The notes beneath the pieces were generated by a model that had not been told where the DNA came from, did not search any database, and worked only from the letters and a program-made list of their open reading frames with translations. DNA of 35,769 bases from an uncultured bacterium (GTDB lineage: Bacteria > Bacteroidota > Bacteroidia > Bacteroidales > CAIWKO01), in contig CAIOYH010000105.1 in the NCBI GenBank assembly GCA_903862465.1, positions 1 through 35,769 of the forward strand, read 5' to 3'. Of the stretch, positions 25,406 through 34,194 are shown one piece after another (positions within the stretch are counted from its first letter, which is position 1; each line of letters starts with the position of its first letter). A program made the translations under genes and the position numbers.

Positions 25406-26416
25406 ATGGATTCACCCATCTTATTAAGTTTTATTGTCCCTGCATATAATGTAGAGCACTGCATTGCTCGATGTTTAGATAGTATATTGAATCAGACAAT
25501 TAAAAACTTTGAAGTCATTGTGGTGAATGATGGATCAACAGATAATACGCAACATATAATAGAATCTTACGCTCAAAGGTTTCCTGATAGCCTCAAAGCC
25601 TATACCAAAGAAAATGGAGGACCCGGCGACACAAGGAATTATGGCATAAGCAAAGCTACCGGCAACTATATTGCTTTTGTAGATAGCGATGATTTTATAG
25701 AGCCGGACTATGCCCAGAAAGTTAATGATCTTATTGATGAACATAATCCTGACATGCTTGTCATAAGCTACAATAGAGTTTATACTAAAAAACAAAACAT
25801 TTTTGAAAGGGTTCATAAATTCAATAAATGGCATGTATATAACCAAGTAGTGAATATTGATGCTATGCCCGAGATGATTTGTAATATAGAAGGTGCTTCA
25901 TGGTTACGAATCATTAGAAGAGAAATGTTTGCAAAAAATGATTCTTTATTTTATTCTAATAAAAGCTTAGCCGAAGACCTTGAAGTTAGTTTAAAGTGGT
26001 ATCTTCATGCTGCTAAAATTATTGTGAGCAACGAAAAGATATATAACTATGTGATTACAACAGACTCATTAAATAGTATTAGGGACAATATTAATCAATT
26101 TATTGAAGTGATAGAGACCGTTTGCACTTATTATAAAAAGCATGGTAAATTTCATGACTGTTATGGCGAATTGGAATATATATTTGCCAAGCACATGATA
26201 ATTTCTAATATAATACGTTTTAAGGCATCAAAACATAAAAATAATTTTAAACAGTTTATGGAATTAAGAGCTGTATTACGTGACTACTTTCTTCAATATA
26301 TGAAAAATAAATATTTTAAAAACGATCCCTTCTATATACGTATGGCAATCAAAGCTTCTTATTATTTCCCGCGAGTGTTTTATCCATTATTTACGCCACT
26401 ATTAAAAAAGTTTTGA
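25406..26416 (+). CDS. GT2 glycosyltransferase
   Basis: 336 residues, cytoplasmic inverting GT-A enzyme. Starts LLSFIVPAYNVEHCIARCLD, with VIVVNDGSTDNT for nucleotide binding, GGPGDTRNYGI, and FVDSDDFIEPDY as the DxD site. LAEDLEVSLKWY gives the ED catalytic motif. A C-terminal extension of ~100 basic, aromatic-rich residues may rest on the membrane. Only one base separates it from the next gene. Typical O-antigen or capsule transferase; acceptor and donor unknown. Confidence 0.88.
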   Translation: MDSPILLSFIVPAYNVEHCIARCLDSILNQTIKNFEVIVVNDGSTDNTQHIIESYAQRFPDSLKAYTKENGGPGDTRNYGISKATGNYIAFVDSDDFIEPDYAQKVNDLIDEHNPDMLVISYNRVYTKKQNIFERVHKFNKWHVYNQVVNIDAMPEMICNIEGASWLRIIRREMFAKNDSLFYSNKSLAEDLEVSLKWYLHAAKIIVSNEKIYNYVITTDSLNSIRDNINQFIEVIETVCTYYKKHGKFHDCYGELEYIFAKHMIISNIIRFKASKHKNNFKQFMELRAVLRDYFLQYMKNKYFKNDPFYIRMAIKASYYFPRVFYPLFTPLLKKF

Positions 26417-26417
26417 C

Positions 26418-27278
26418 ATGGAAAACAAAATAGACATTTCTGTGATTATCCCTATGTATAATTCGGCTAAATACATTGAAGAAACCATAGCTTCCATTGT
26501 GTTGCAAGCACCACATCATCTCAAGTATGAAATTATCATTGTAGATGACGTTAGCAAAGATAATTCACGCGAAGTTGTCAAGAATTTAAACAACGAAAAC
26601 ATCCGACTCATCGAATTAGAGAAAAATGGAGGAACAGCTAATGCACGCAACACTGGAATAAGATTGGCGCGAGGCGAATGGATACAGTTTGTGGATAGCG
26701 ATGATAAAATTTGTAATGACCTATATGCTAAATTTGAAACCTTTCAAAAACCTGATATAAACTGCTATGTATTTTCTGTATTGGTAGAAAATTACGATCA
26801 CAATTTAATGAGAACCATCTCTAAGGTGAAAGACAAACGTGCCTTTGGATATTTCTACACCATTTGGAACAAGTTTATTAGAAAGGAGATTTGCATTGAT
26901 TTTGTTCATGTATCACGTCAAAATGAAGATGTATGTTTTATTTTTGACATGATGAATGCGCATGAATTGAAAATTGCTCTAATTCCCGATGCCTATTATA
27001 TCTATAATTGTAAAAATGAACAATCGAAGATGGCAAATTTCAAAAAGAATGAATATCGAAATATGTATGCCTATGTGTATAGCCAAATCAACAAAAGCGA
27101 TGATTTAACGAAAATGTTTTTCTTAGAAACATTTGTTGGTATAGTGTTTTCTAAAGGTATGCCATTTTTTATGAGTTTGGGAATAGGTATCAAAACTTTA
27201 TTCAGATTATTCAAATTTCTGCCTAAAGTGTATTCCAATGGGATTAGAAACTGTATTAGCAACACTAAAATAGGATAG
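26418..27278 (+). CDS. GT2 glycosyltransferase, tandem copy A
   Basis: 286 residues. GT2 motifs are ISVIIPMYNSAKYIEE, IIIVDDVSKDNS, NGGTANARNTGIRLARGEW, FVDSDDKI (DxD) and SRQNEDV (ED base). Most of its length is alignable with the next gene without gaps, with identical stretches such as ENIRLIEL and VKDKRAFG, so the two arose by tandem duplication. The C-terminal part diverges more. Confidence 0.88.
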   Translation: MENKIDISVIIPMYNSAKYIEETIASIVLQAPHHLKYEIIIVDDVSKDNSREVVKNLNNENIRLIELEKNGGTANARNTGIRLARGEWIQFVDSDDKICNDLYAKFETFQKPDINCYVFSVLVENYDHNLMRTISKVKDKRAFGYFYTIWNKFIRKEICIDFVHVSRQNEDVCFIFDMMNAHELKIALIPDAYYIYNCKNEQSKMANFKKNEYRNMYAYVYSQINKSDDLTKMFFLETFVGIVFSKGMPFFMSLGIGIKTLFRLFKFLPKVYSNGIRNCISNTKIG

Positions 27279-27319
27279 GGGCTTGCTATGAATTTAAATA
27301 GTTATTCGTTATTAAAAAG

Positions 27320-28183
27320 ATGGAAAATAAAATAGACATATCAGTGATTATTCCCATGTTTAATGTGGAAAAGTACATTGAGCATGCGATACAATCTATT
27401 GTTATGCAACAATCTCATGGATTGACTTACGAAATCATTATCGTAGACGATCTTAGTATAGATAATTCGCGCGAAGTCGTGAAGAATTTTAAGAATGAAA
27501 ACATTCGGCTTATTGAATTAGATCAAAATGGTGGTACTGCCAATGCCCGTAATGTTGGAATCAGAGCTGCACGTGGCGAATGGATACAATTTATGGATAG
27601 CGATGATGCCATTTGTAGTGACTTATATACAAAATTTGAAAAGTCCAAAAAATCGGACGCTAATGTGTATGTGTTTTCGCTTATCATCGAATTTCATGAT
27701 TACACTTTAAAACAATCGATAACTGAGGTTAAAGACAAACGTGCTTTTGGACATTTTGGTGGTATTTGGAATAAGTTTATCAGAAAGGATTTATGCTTAG
27801 ATTTTGGGGAGGTGTCTCGACAAAATGAGGATAATGTGTTCATTATTGATATGATGATAGCCCATGATTTAAAAATTGCTTTAATACCGGATGCCTATTA
27901 TCTGTATAACCGAAAAAATGATAATTCAAAAATGGCAAACTTCAATAAAAAAGAATTTCGCAATATGTTCTTCTATGTTTATAGAAAAATTCCTAAATGT
28001 GATGCTTTCACCAAGATGTATATACTCGAAATGTTTGTTGCAACGCTGTTCGACAAAGAGCGTCCTTTTTGGATGAGTGTGCTTATCGCTACTAAAACCT
28101 TGTTTCGATTACTGGTATATCTGCCTCAAACTTATTTAAATCAAAATAGGCATTTTGTGAAAAACACGATAATTACACCATGA
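27320..28183 (+). CDS. GT2 glycosyltransferase, tandem copy B
   Basis: 287 residues, paralogue of the preceding gene. Same opening MENKIDISVIIPM, IIIVDDLSIDNS, NGGTANARNVGIRAARGEW, FMDSDDAI (DxD) and SRQNEDN. The donor-binding half is conserved and differences concentrate after residue ~110, which hints at different acceptors. Its end overlaps the next gene's start by four bases. Confidence 0.88.
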   Translation: MENKIDISVIIPMFNVEKYIEHAIQSIVMQQSHGLTYEIIIVDDLSIDNSREVVKNFKNENIRLIELDQNGGTANARNVGIRAARGEWIQFMDSDDAICSDLYTKFEKSKKSDANVYVFSLIIEFHDYTLKQSITEVKDKRAFGHFGGIWNKFIRKDLCLDFGEVSRQNEDNVFIIDMMIAHDLKIALIPDAYYLYNRKNDNSKMANFNKKEFRNMFFYVYRKIPKCDAFTKMYILEMFVATLFDKERPFWMSVLIATKTLFRLLVYLPQTYLNQNRHFVKNTIITP

Positions 28184-29526
28184 CAATATTTTCTCTTAAA
28201 TTGGCATTAGAAAAGGTTTTGCCTTCCATGCTATGGAAGCCATTAAAAATGGTTCTTACAAAAATCTATCTTTCTTGCCTACCTTATCTTGGACCTTATT
28301 ATAACTTCGTAAGATGGAGATATAAAAGAATTGTGAAGATATTCCAACAAAAGAAAACACTAAAAGTTGTTTTTTTTATTATACATGAATCTATATGGAA
28401 ATATGAAGGCATATATACGTTGATGGAAAAAGATGAACGTTTCGACCCTGTATTAATTGTTTGTCCTTACACCGATTATGGTCAAGAAACAGTGCTGAGA
28501 GAGATGGAACAAACTTATGCTTCTTTCAAGCAAAAAGGCTATAAGGTTTTAAAGACATTTAATTGCGATGAAAATAAATGGCTTGATGTAAAAAAAGAAG
28601 TGAAGCCTGATTTGATTTTTTTTTCTAGCCCTTGGCAAATAACTAAAAATAAGTACTACATATTGAATTATTTGAATTACTTAACTTATTATGTGCCTTA
28701 TGGTATCTGTGCGGTTAATCAACAGCAAACACAATTTAACCAATTGTTTCATAATTTAGTTTGGGCTTCTTTTTACGAGACTCCTATACATAAATTAATG
28801 GCAAGAAAATACGCTGTAAATAAAGGAAAAAATGTATTTGTTTATGGATATCCTATGTGTGACATTTTTATAGATAAAAGCTATAAGCCAAAAGATGGGT
28901 GGAAAGTTAAAAATGCATCTGCTAAAAGAATTATTTGGGCACCACATCATTCCATTGAGGATAACCCAAATGAAATGAGATATTCAAATTTTTTGGTTTT
29001 ACATCAGTTTATGTATGACCTTATAAAGATATATTCAGGAAAAATCCAAATTGCTTTTAAACCTCATCCAATTTTAAAACCTAAACTTTATGAACATCCT
29101 GACTGGGGTAAAGAACGAACAGATAATTATTATTGTGCATGGCAAAACTGTGATTATGGACAATTGGAAGAGGGTTTATATGAAGATTTATTTCTAACTT
29201 CTGATGCCATGATATTAGATAGCATTTCATTTATATCAGAGTATTTATGTCTGAACAAGCCTATAATATTCGTGACGCGCGACGAAACCATTAATTCAGA
29301 ATTTAATGAATTTGGGGAATTGGCATTTAAAATGATGTATAAAGCCAATAATCAAAAAGATTTGATTAATTTTGTGGAAGAAACTATTTTTGCAGGGCAA
29401 GACCCTTTATTTAACGAGCGAAAGCTTTTTGTGGAAAAGCTACTTACACCTCCGAATAATATGTCGGCAAGCGAAAATATTATGTATCATATAAAAAAAG
29501 AATTATTGCATGAAGTTCATATTTGA
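28180..29526 (+). CDS. TagB/TagF-like CDP-glycerol glycerophosphotransferase family protein
   Basis: 448 residues. The C-terminal half has the family landmarks: IIWAPHHSIED, IAFKPHP, then SDAMILDSISFISEYLCLNKPIIFV, matching PF04464-type GT-B enzymes that transfer glycerol- or ribitol-phosphate from CDP-polyols. The N-terminal ~60 residues are basic and hydrophobic, a likely membrane-associated segment. Its presence suggests a phospho-linked decoration or backbone unit in this polysaccharide. The next gene overlaps by 17 bases. Substrate is inferred from the family only. Confidence 0.78.
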   Translation: MTIFSLKLALEKVLPSMLWKPLKMVLTKIYLSCLPYLGPYYNFVRWRYKRIVKIFQQKKTLKVVFFIIHESIWKYEGIYTLMEKDERFDPVLIVCPYTDYGQETVLREMEQTYASFKQKGYKVLKTFNCDENKWLDVKKEVKPDLIFFSSPWQITKNKYYILNYLNYLTYYVPYGICAVNQQQTQFNQLFHNLVWASFYETPIHKLMARKYAVNKGKNVFVYGYPMCDIFIDKSYKPKDGWKVKNASAKRIIWAPHHSIEDNPNEMRYSNFLVLHQFMYDLIKIYSGKIQIAFKPHPILKPKLYEHPDWGKERTDNYYCAWQNCDYGQLEEGLYEDLFLTSDAMILDSISFISEYLCLNKPIIFVTRDETINSEFNEFGELAFKMMYKANNQKDLINFVEETIFAGQDPLFNERKLFVEKLLTPPNNMSASENIMYHIKKELLHEVHI

Positions 29527-30106
29527 TTTAGATGGCACCGTGACAGCCCAGGAAACATTGCCATTGATAGCATCACATTTCAAGGTAGAAGAGAAAATTA
29601 ATGCTCTAACTAAAGAAACCATTAAGGGTAACATTCCGTTTATGGAAAGTTTTATTAGACGGGTACATATCTTAGGAAAATTGCCCGTTTCTGAAATAGC
29701 AGACTTGCTCATGCATGTTAAGTTTCATAATAAAGTCTTTGATTTTATTCAAATGCATCGCGACAACTGTATCATTGCTACAGGAAACTTAGATTGCTGG
29801 GTTGAAAAACTAGTAGCCAAAATTGGTTGCGAGTATTATACATCCATAAGTAAAACAAGTAATAATAAAGTTGTTTCTTTAACTCAAATATTAAATAAAG
29901 AAACAATAGTGAAGAAATATCAGGATTTGGGCGAGAAAGTTATCTATATTGGCGATGGCAATAATGATATGGAAGCTATGCGCATAGCAGATGTGTCCAT
30001 TGCAACTGGCTTAACTCACCTGCCTGCTAAAAGCATATTACCATTTTCAAATTATTTAATCTTTAATGAAAACGCATTATGTCGTCAACTAAATCAATTG
30101 TTTTAA
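29510..30106 (+). CDS. HAD-superfamily phosphatase (SerB-like)
   Basis: 198 residues. Motif I FDLDGTVT (nucleophile and acid Asp near residues 6 and 8), motif II as IATGNLD, and motif IV IYIGDGNNDMEAM. The insertion after motif I resembles phosphoserine phosphatase-type C1 caps. It probably dephosphorylates a precursor in making the polysaccharide donor. It overlaps the TagF-like gene at its start and the nucleotidyltransferase at its end (28 bases), so the three are tightly coupled. Confidence 0.85.
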   Translation: MKFIFDLDGTVTAQETLPLIASHFKVEEKINALTKETIKGNIPFMESFIRRVHILGKLPVSEIADLLMHVKFHNKVFDFIQMHRDNCIIATGNLDCWVEKLVAKIGCEYYTSISKTSNNKVVSLTQILNKETIVKKYQDLGEKVIYIGDGNNDMEAMRIADVSIATGLTHLPAKSILPFSNYLIFNENALCRQLNQLF

Positions 30107-30711
30107 GCTGCGCCGGTATTGGCTCTCGATTAGGTCTTGGACAAACAAAAGCCTTGATTGAAATTAATAAAAAACCTTTAATCTATTGGCAACTTCAATT
30201 GTTTAAAGAAGTGGAAGACATTCGCATTGTGATTGGTTATCAAGCAAACGATGTAGTTAGAGAAGTGCTTAAAACTCGAAAGGATGTAATATTTGTTTAC
30301 AATCATGATTATTTTAATACAAAAACTGGAGCAAGTTTTTATTTAGGTGCCAAAGATGCCAATGAATATGTGATTGAGTGGGATGGCGATTTGCTTGTAC
30401 ATCCTGACGATGTAAAATTAATTTTACAGACCGACGAAGAATATTTGTGTTATGCAGATATTTCATCGGATGAGGCAGTATATGTTAAAACTAATGCGCA
30501 TGGGGATGTAGAATCATTTTCTACTGAAGAAGGGAATTATGAATGGACTGGTCCTGCCTGTATCAAAAAATCAAAATTGCAATATACAACAGGTAATGTC
30601 TATTCTCAGTTTGAGCCATTTCTACCAATGAAAGGATTAAAGATTAGAGCATTTGATATTGATACCTATGAAGATTATAAAAGGGTTTCTGAATTTATTA
30701 AAACTTGGTAA
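30079..30711 (+). CDS. Nucleotidyltransferase (NTP_transferase/MobA-like)
   Basis: 210 residues. The N-terminus IVLSCAGIGSRLGLGQTKAL is the nucleotide-binding loop of sugar-phosphate and cytidylyl transferases (usual form AAGxGTRLxxxxPK, here CAGIGSRL...TK). VIEWDGDLLVHPDD holds the metal-binding Asp, and FDIDTYEDYKRV is the typical end. Candidates are LicC-like or other cytidylyltransferases making a CDP-activated donor for the TagF-like enzyme, or a sugar nucleotide maker. The choice is inference. It begins inside the HAD gene. Confidence 0.8.
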   Translation: MSSTKSIVLSCAGIGSRLGLGQTKALIEINKKPLIYWQLQLFKEVEDIRIVIGYQANDVVREVLKTRKDVIFVYNHDYFNTKTGASFYLGAKDANEYVIEWDGDLLVHPDDVKLILQTDEEYLCYADISSDEAVYVKTNAHGDVESFSTEEGNYEWTGPACIKKSKLQYTTGNVYSQFEPFLPMKGLKIRAFDIDTYEDYKRVSEFIKTW

Positions 30712-30713
30712 AT

Positions 30714-31352
30714 ATGTTAAAAAACGAATATTCATTATCTTTCTTTGCTAATTTAGCAAAGAATAATCCTGATGAAAAATCAGTAAAAATTACAAGTATT
30801 AGTGATTTCTCAGATAAAGACGCTGACTTTCTGTTATCTTTTTCAAATGCAGAGACGGAAATTTTAGACCTAGCAAGTGGCTCTGGTTTAATAATAAATA
30901 AAATTTTTGAAAAAGTAAAACACATTACTGCAATAGAGGCTTTTGAACAATTCTCACGATTTATTAAAAAAAACAAGAGCATAACTATAGTAAATCAAGA
31001 TATTATGCTATTTGATTCAAAATTTAAATTTGATTTAGTCACAATGTTTGGAGTAGTGCAATATTTTAATGAATCTGAGATAATAAGAATATATAATAAA
31101 TACCAAGAAAATCTTAAAGAAAAAGGTAAACTAATAATTAAAAATCAATTTGGCGTGAAAGAGGATGTCATTGTTAATGGTTACTCTGATGAATTGAAAA
31201 CAAATTATTATTCAGAATACCGTCATATTGATAAAGAAGTTAGATTGTTGGAATCCGTTGGTTTCAAGCATACTGAGATATTTGACATTTATCCACCTGA
31301 ATGCAATAGATGGGAAAATACGCATTTCTATGCAATTGTTGCCGGAAAATAG
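30714..31352 (+). CDS. Class I SAM-dependent methyltransferase
   Basis: 212 residues from the ATG at 30714, two bases after the previous stop; an in-frame TTG nine bases earlier is less likely. Motif I is EILDLASGSGLI, followed by ITAIEAFEQF as the acidic ribose-binding strand and KFDLVTMFGVVQYF as motif IV. No catalytic feature fixes the substrate. In this context it probably methylates a sugar or the growing glycan. Codons are very AT-rich. Confidence 0.82.
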   Translation: MLKNEYSLSFFANLAKNNPDEKSVKITSISDFSDKDADFLLSFSNAETEILDLASGSGLIINKIFEKVKHITAIEAFEQFSRFIKKNKSITIVNQDIMLFDSKFKFDLVTMFGVVQYFNESEIIRIYNKYQENLKEKGKLIIKNQFGVKEDVIVNGYSDELKTNYYSEYRHIDKEVRLLESVGFKHTEIFDIYPPECNRWENTHFYAIVAGK

Positions 31353-31370
31353 TGAAATAGCGATTTGTGA

Positions 31371-32831
31371 ATGGAGAAAAAGCTTTCATTAAAAGCCAAA
31401 ACAACCAAGGGTTTACTTTGGAATGTTGTTGACAAATTTGCTGTTCAAGGCACCGGCTTTCTCATAAGTCTGTTGCTTGCACGAATTTTGATGCCTTCCG
31501 ATTATGGACTTATTGGGATGCTTGCTATTTTTATGGTAGTTTCGCAAGTGTTGGTCGAAAGTGGTTTCTCTAGTGCTTTAATTCAAAAACATAACCCCAC
31601 CGAAGAAGATTATTCTACAATATTCTATTTTAATTTGTGTGTTTCGATTTTTTTCTATTTGGTTTTATTTTTCACCGCACCGCTAATTGCCTCTTTTTAT
31701 AAAACGCCTCAATTGACAATGATAACACGTGTGATTTCACTCAGTATTGTTATCAATGCACTTTCCTTGGTTCCGCAAACTAAGTTGACCATTCGCTTAG
31801 ATTTCAAAACTCAAGCAAAGGTTTCGTTGTTTTCGGTTTTTATCAGTGGAGGTATAGGTGTCTATGCTGCTTACAATGGTTTTGGTGTGTGGGCACTCAT
31901 TATTCAAATTTTGGCAGCCGCGTTTATAAAAACAGTCATGCTTTTCTATTATGATAAATGGATTCCCGATTTTGCTTTCAACATGGCTTCTTTTAAACAA
32001 TTGTTTCGATTTTCTTACAAATTAATGACAGCTTCTTTGGTTGGAACCATCATGACAAATATTTATTCCATTCTAATTGGGAAGTTTTTTTATGCTAAAG
32101 AATTAGGATTTTATACCAATGCCAAGCAGTATCCCGAATTGCTTTCAACTTCTATAACTTCAGTGTTGCTAGGTGTGACCTATCCTGTACTATCCTCTTT
32201 GAAAGATGATAGAGAAACCATGCTGTTGGTTTACGGTCGTTTGATGCGGGTTACTGTATTCTTTGTAATGCCTATATTAACTTTATTTGCATTGTTATCC
32301 GACCCTTTTATTCACCTTATCTTGACGGATAAATGGATGCCTATTGTTCCCCTAATGCAGTGGATATGTTTTGCGCGTCTCATTACCCCAATTAGTGCAT
32401 TAAATATGAATATTTTAAATGCTATTGGGCGTAGCGATTTGTTTTTAAAGGTTGATTTGTCGAAAGTTCCTATAGTGTTGATTGCTTTAGTCGTTACAGT
32501 GCCGTTTGGGCTGAAAGCCGTAGTGATAGGTCATTTCGTAACGTCTTTTATTGCTTTTTTTATCAATGCATATTATCCCGGCAAATTGTTTGGTTTTGGT
32601 GTCTTCAAACAATTGCGCGAAATGAAAACAGTGGCTCTTGCTACTATTTTAATGTCGGCAGGGGTTCTTGTTAGCACCTATTTCATATCGAATGATTTAT
32701 TGAAACTTATTGTGGGGGGATTAAGTGGAATTTGCATTTATCTGTTAGCAGCTTATATGCTGAAAATAGAAGAAGTAAAAGACTTGAAAGAAATCGTGCA
32801 AAATATTTTGGGTAAAAAAGAATCGCATTAG
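31371..32831 (+). CDS. Wzx-type oligosaccharide flippase
   Basis: 486 residues with about 12-14 membrane helices. Opens TTKGLLWNVVDKFAVQGTGF and continues LLARILMPSDYGLIGML, typical of the WzxC-like MOP/PST branch (PF13440). It moves lipid-linked repeat units from the cytoplasmic to the periplasmic face of the inner membrane. It marks the cluster as Wzx-dependent, but no Wzy polymerase or ligase is in the window. Last intact gene of the cluster. Confidence 0.9.
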   Translation: MEKKLSLKAKTTKGLLWNVVDKFAVQGTGFLISLLLARILMPSDYGLIGMLAIFMVVSQVLVESGFSSALIQKHNPTEEDYSTIFYFNLCVSIFFYLVLFFTAPLIASFYKTPQLTMITRVISLSIVINALSLVPQTKLTIRLDFKTQAKVSLFSVFISGGIGVYAAYNGFGVWALIIQILAAAFIKTVMLFYYDKWIPDFAFNMASFKQLFRFSYKLMTASLVGTIMTNIYSILIGKFFYAKELGFYTNAKQYPELLSTSITSVLLGVTYPVLSSLKDDRETMLLVYGRLMRVTVFFVMPILTLFALLSDPFIHLILTDKWMPIVPLMQWICFARLITPISALNMNILNAIGRSDLFLKVDLSKVPIVLIALVVTVPFGLKAVVIGHFVTSFIAFFINAYYPGKLFGFGVFKQLREMKTVALATILMSAGVLVSTYFISNDLLKLIVGGLSGICIYLLAAYMLKIEEVKDLKEIVQNILGKKESH

Positions 32832-32909
32832 TTGCAGGAATTCTATGTGTAATGTTATGGACCACATTCAATTATTTAAATAAGGTAAAAAATAAGCCAT
32901 GAATAAAAA

Positions 32910-33797
32910 ATGAAAAAAATATTTAATCTATTCATCCCCAAACCTTTTACATGGCAAACTTTTAAAAGAAGATGTTTTCTGATATTTTATTTTACGTTTA
33001 ATTTCCGATTGTTTTTATTGTTTTATAAGAAACTACCTGATAACCATTATAAAAAAAGGTTGAAAGAAAATCCAATCAATATTCTCAAAATTGTGGGCTA
33101 TTATTTATCTGAACAATTTACACTCCGCGAAAAAGCGGAAATCAATAAATATCACCATCGTTATATGTGTAGCAATTACTCAGATAGTTTTTTAAATACA
33201 CTTTGTGGGGCAGGTATCATTCTTTGGCAAAAATCATAAGAAATCAACAGCCATAGCATTCAAATAACTCCTTCTATCAGCAGATTTGCCTATATGGAAG
33301 GAGAGTTGGTGGTTGATTATAAGTTCAATCAGAAACGACTCTTTAGCATGGTGTTTACTATGATTCCAACTCATATTATAAAAGAAGCATGTGATTCCCT
33401 TTTTATTGGAGGTTCGCAGGGTGTAAAGAATAAAAGAGATGAATGGAAACTTGCCACAAAAACAAATAGCAGAATATCGCCCGACGAGATGCTGATTATT
33501 GCATTGCAGGCATGGGCATCCAAAAACAATATCTTACGCATCCTTGCGGTGGATGTTGAAAACCAAATTGCAAAATCGCTTAATGGGAATCGTCCTGATT
33601 ATTCCTTGACCTATGATACGCTATGGGCGAATAGCGGTGGCGATAAAAAACAAAACTATTATGTTTTGCCAAACCTGCCATTCATAAAAGACAGAAGCGA
33701 GAAAAATAACTACAGGTCACGTGATAAAAAACAAGATGCTTTGCGGCTCGAAATTTTTGAAGAAATAAAAAATAATTTGACCCAATTTTTAGTATAG
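32910..33797 (+). pseudogene. DUF535 (VirK/YbjX-like) gene with one in-frame stop
   Basis: A single reading frame of 296 codons, broken only by a TAA at 33237-33239. The first part (109 codons) starts MKKIFNLFIPKPFTW and ends ILWQKS. The frame continues directly after the stop as EINSHSIQITPSISRFAYME and carries the DUF535 core: LFIGGSQG, ILRILAVDVENQ, YSLTYDTLW and YYVLPNLPF. Total length fits intact family members. VirK-like proteins are linked to virulence and envelope functions in enterobacteria, but their biochemistry is unclear. It may be a recent nonsense mutation, a sequencing error or a read-through case. No other change is needed to restore the gene. Confidence 0.75.
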
Positions 33798-33824
33798 AGC
33801 TTCATCGTAATGCAAAACTTCGAT

Positions 33825-34086
33825 TACCAAGTTTCTTCAATGTAGTACGAAGTTTCTTCTATGTAGTACCAAGTTTCTTCAATGTAGTACCAAGTTTCTT
33901 CTATGTAGTACCAAGTTTCTTCAATGTAGTACCAAGTTTCTTCTATGTAGTACCAAGTTTTTTCAATGTAGTACCAAGTTTTTTCTATGTAGTACGAAGT
34001 TTTTTCAATGTAGTACCAAGTTTCTTCAATGTAGTACCAAGTTTCTTTTATGTAGTACGAAGTTTTTTTTATGTAGTACCAAGTTT
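33825..34086. repeat. 21-bp direct tandem array (12 full units), 42-bp higher order
   Basis: Twelve 21-bp units from 33825 plus a partial thirteenth at 34077. Each begins TACCAAGTTT (or TACGAAGTTT) and ends ATGTAG. One position alternates strictly A/T from unit 1 to unit 8, so the array appears to have grown by 42-bp dimers. Later units differ more. No spacers separate units, so it is not a CRISPR array. Confidence 0.9.
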
Positions 34087-34109
34087 GTCAAAAAGGAGAG
34101 CTTAGCCAT

Positions 34110-34169
34110 AAAAAATGCCTTGATTCTGATGCGATATAGCTGTGATAGCTATTTCAGAATCAAGGCATT
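34110..34169 (-). terminator. Long hairpin terminator for the 214-aa gene
   Basis: AATGCCTTGATTCTGA (34114-34129) is a perfect 16-bp inverted complement of 34154-34169. The loop holds a second stem, ATAGCT/AGCTAT (34136-34152). On the minus strand the stem is followed by a T-tract (34115-34110), as in a factor-independent terminator, 25 bases after the gene's stop. Confidence 0.75.
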
Positions 34170-34194
34170 GAAAGCTTGAAAAGCCCTGAGTAGC

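Noticed and set aside
33825-34086. CRISPR-like array
   Set aside because: Units are directly adjacent with no spacers, and no cas genes are present.
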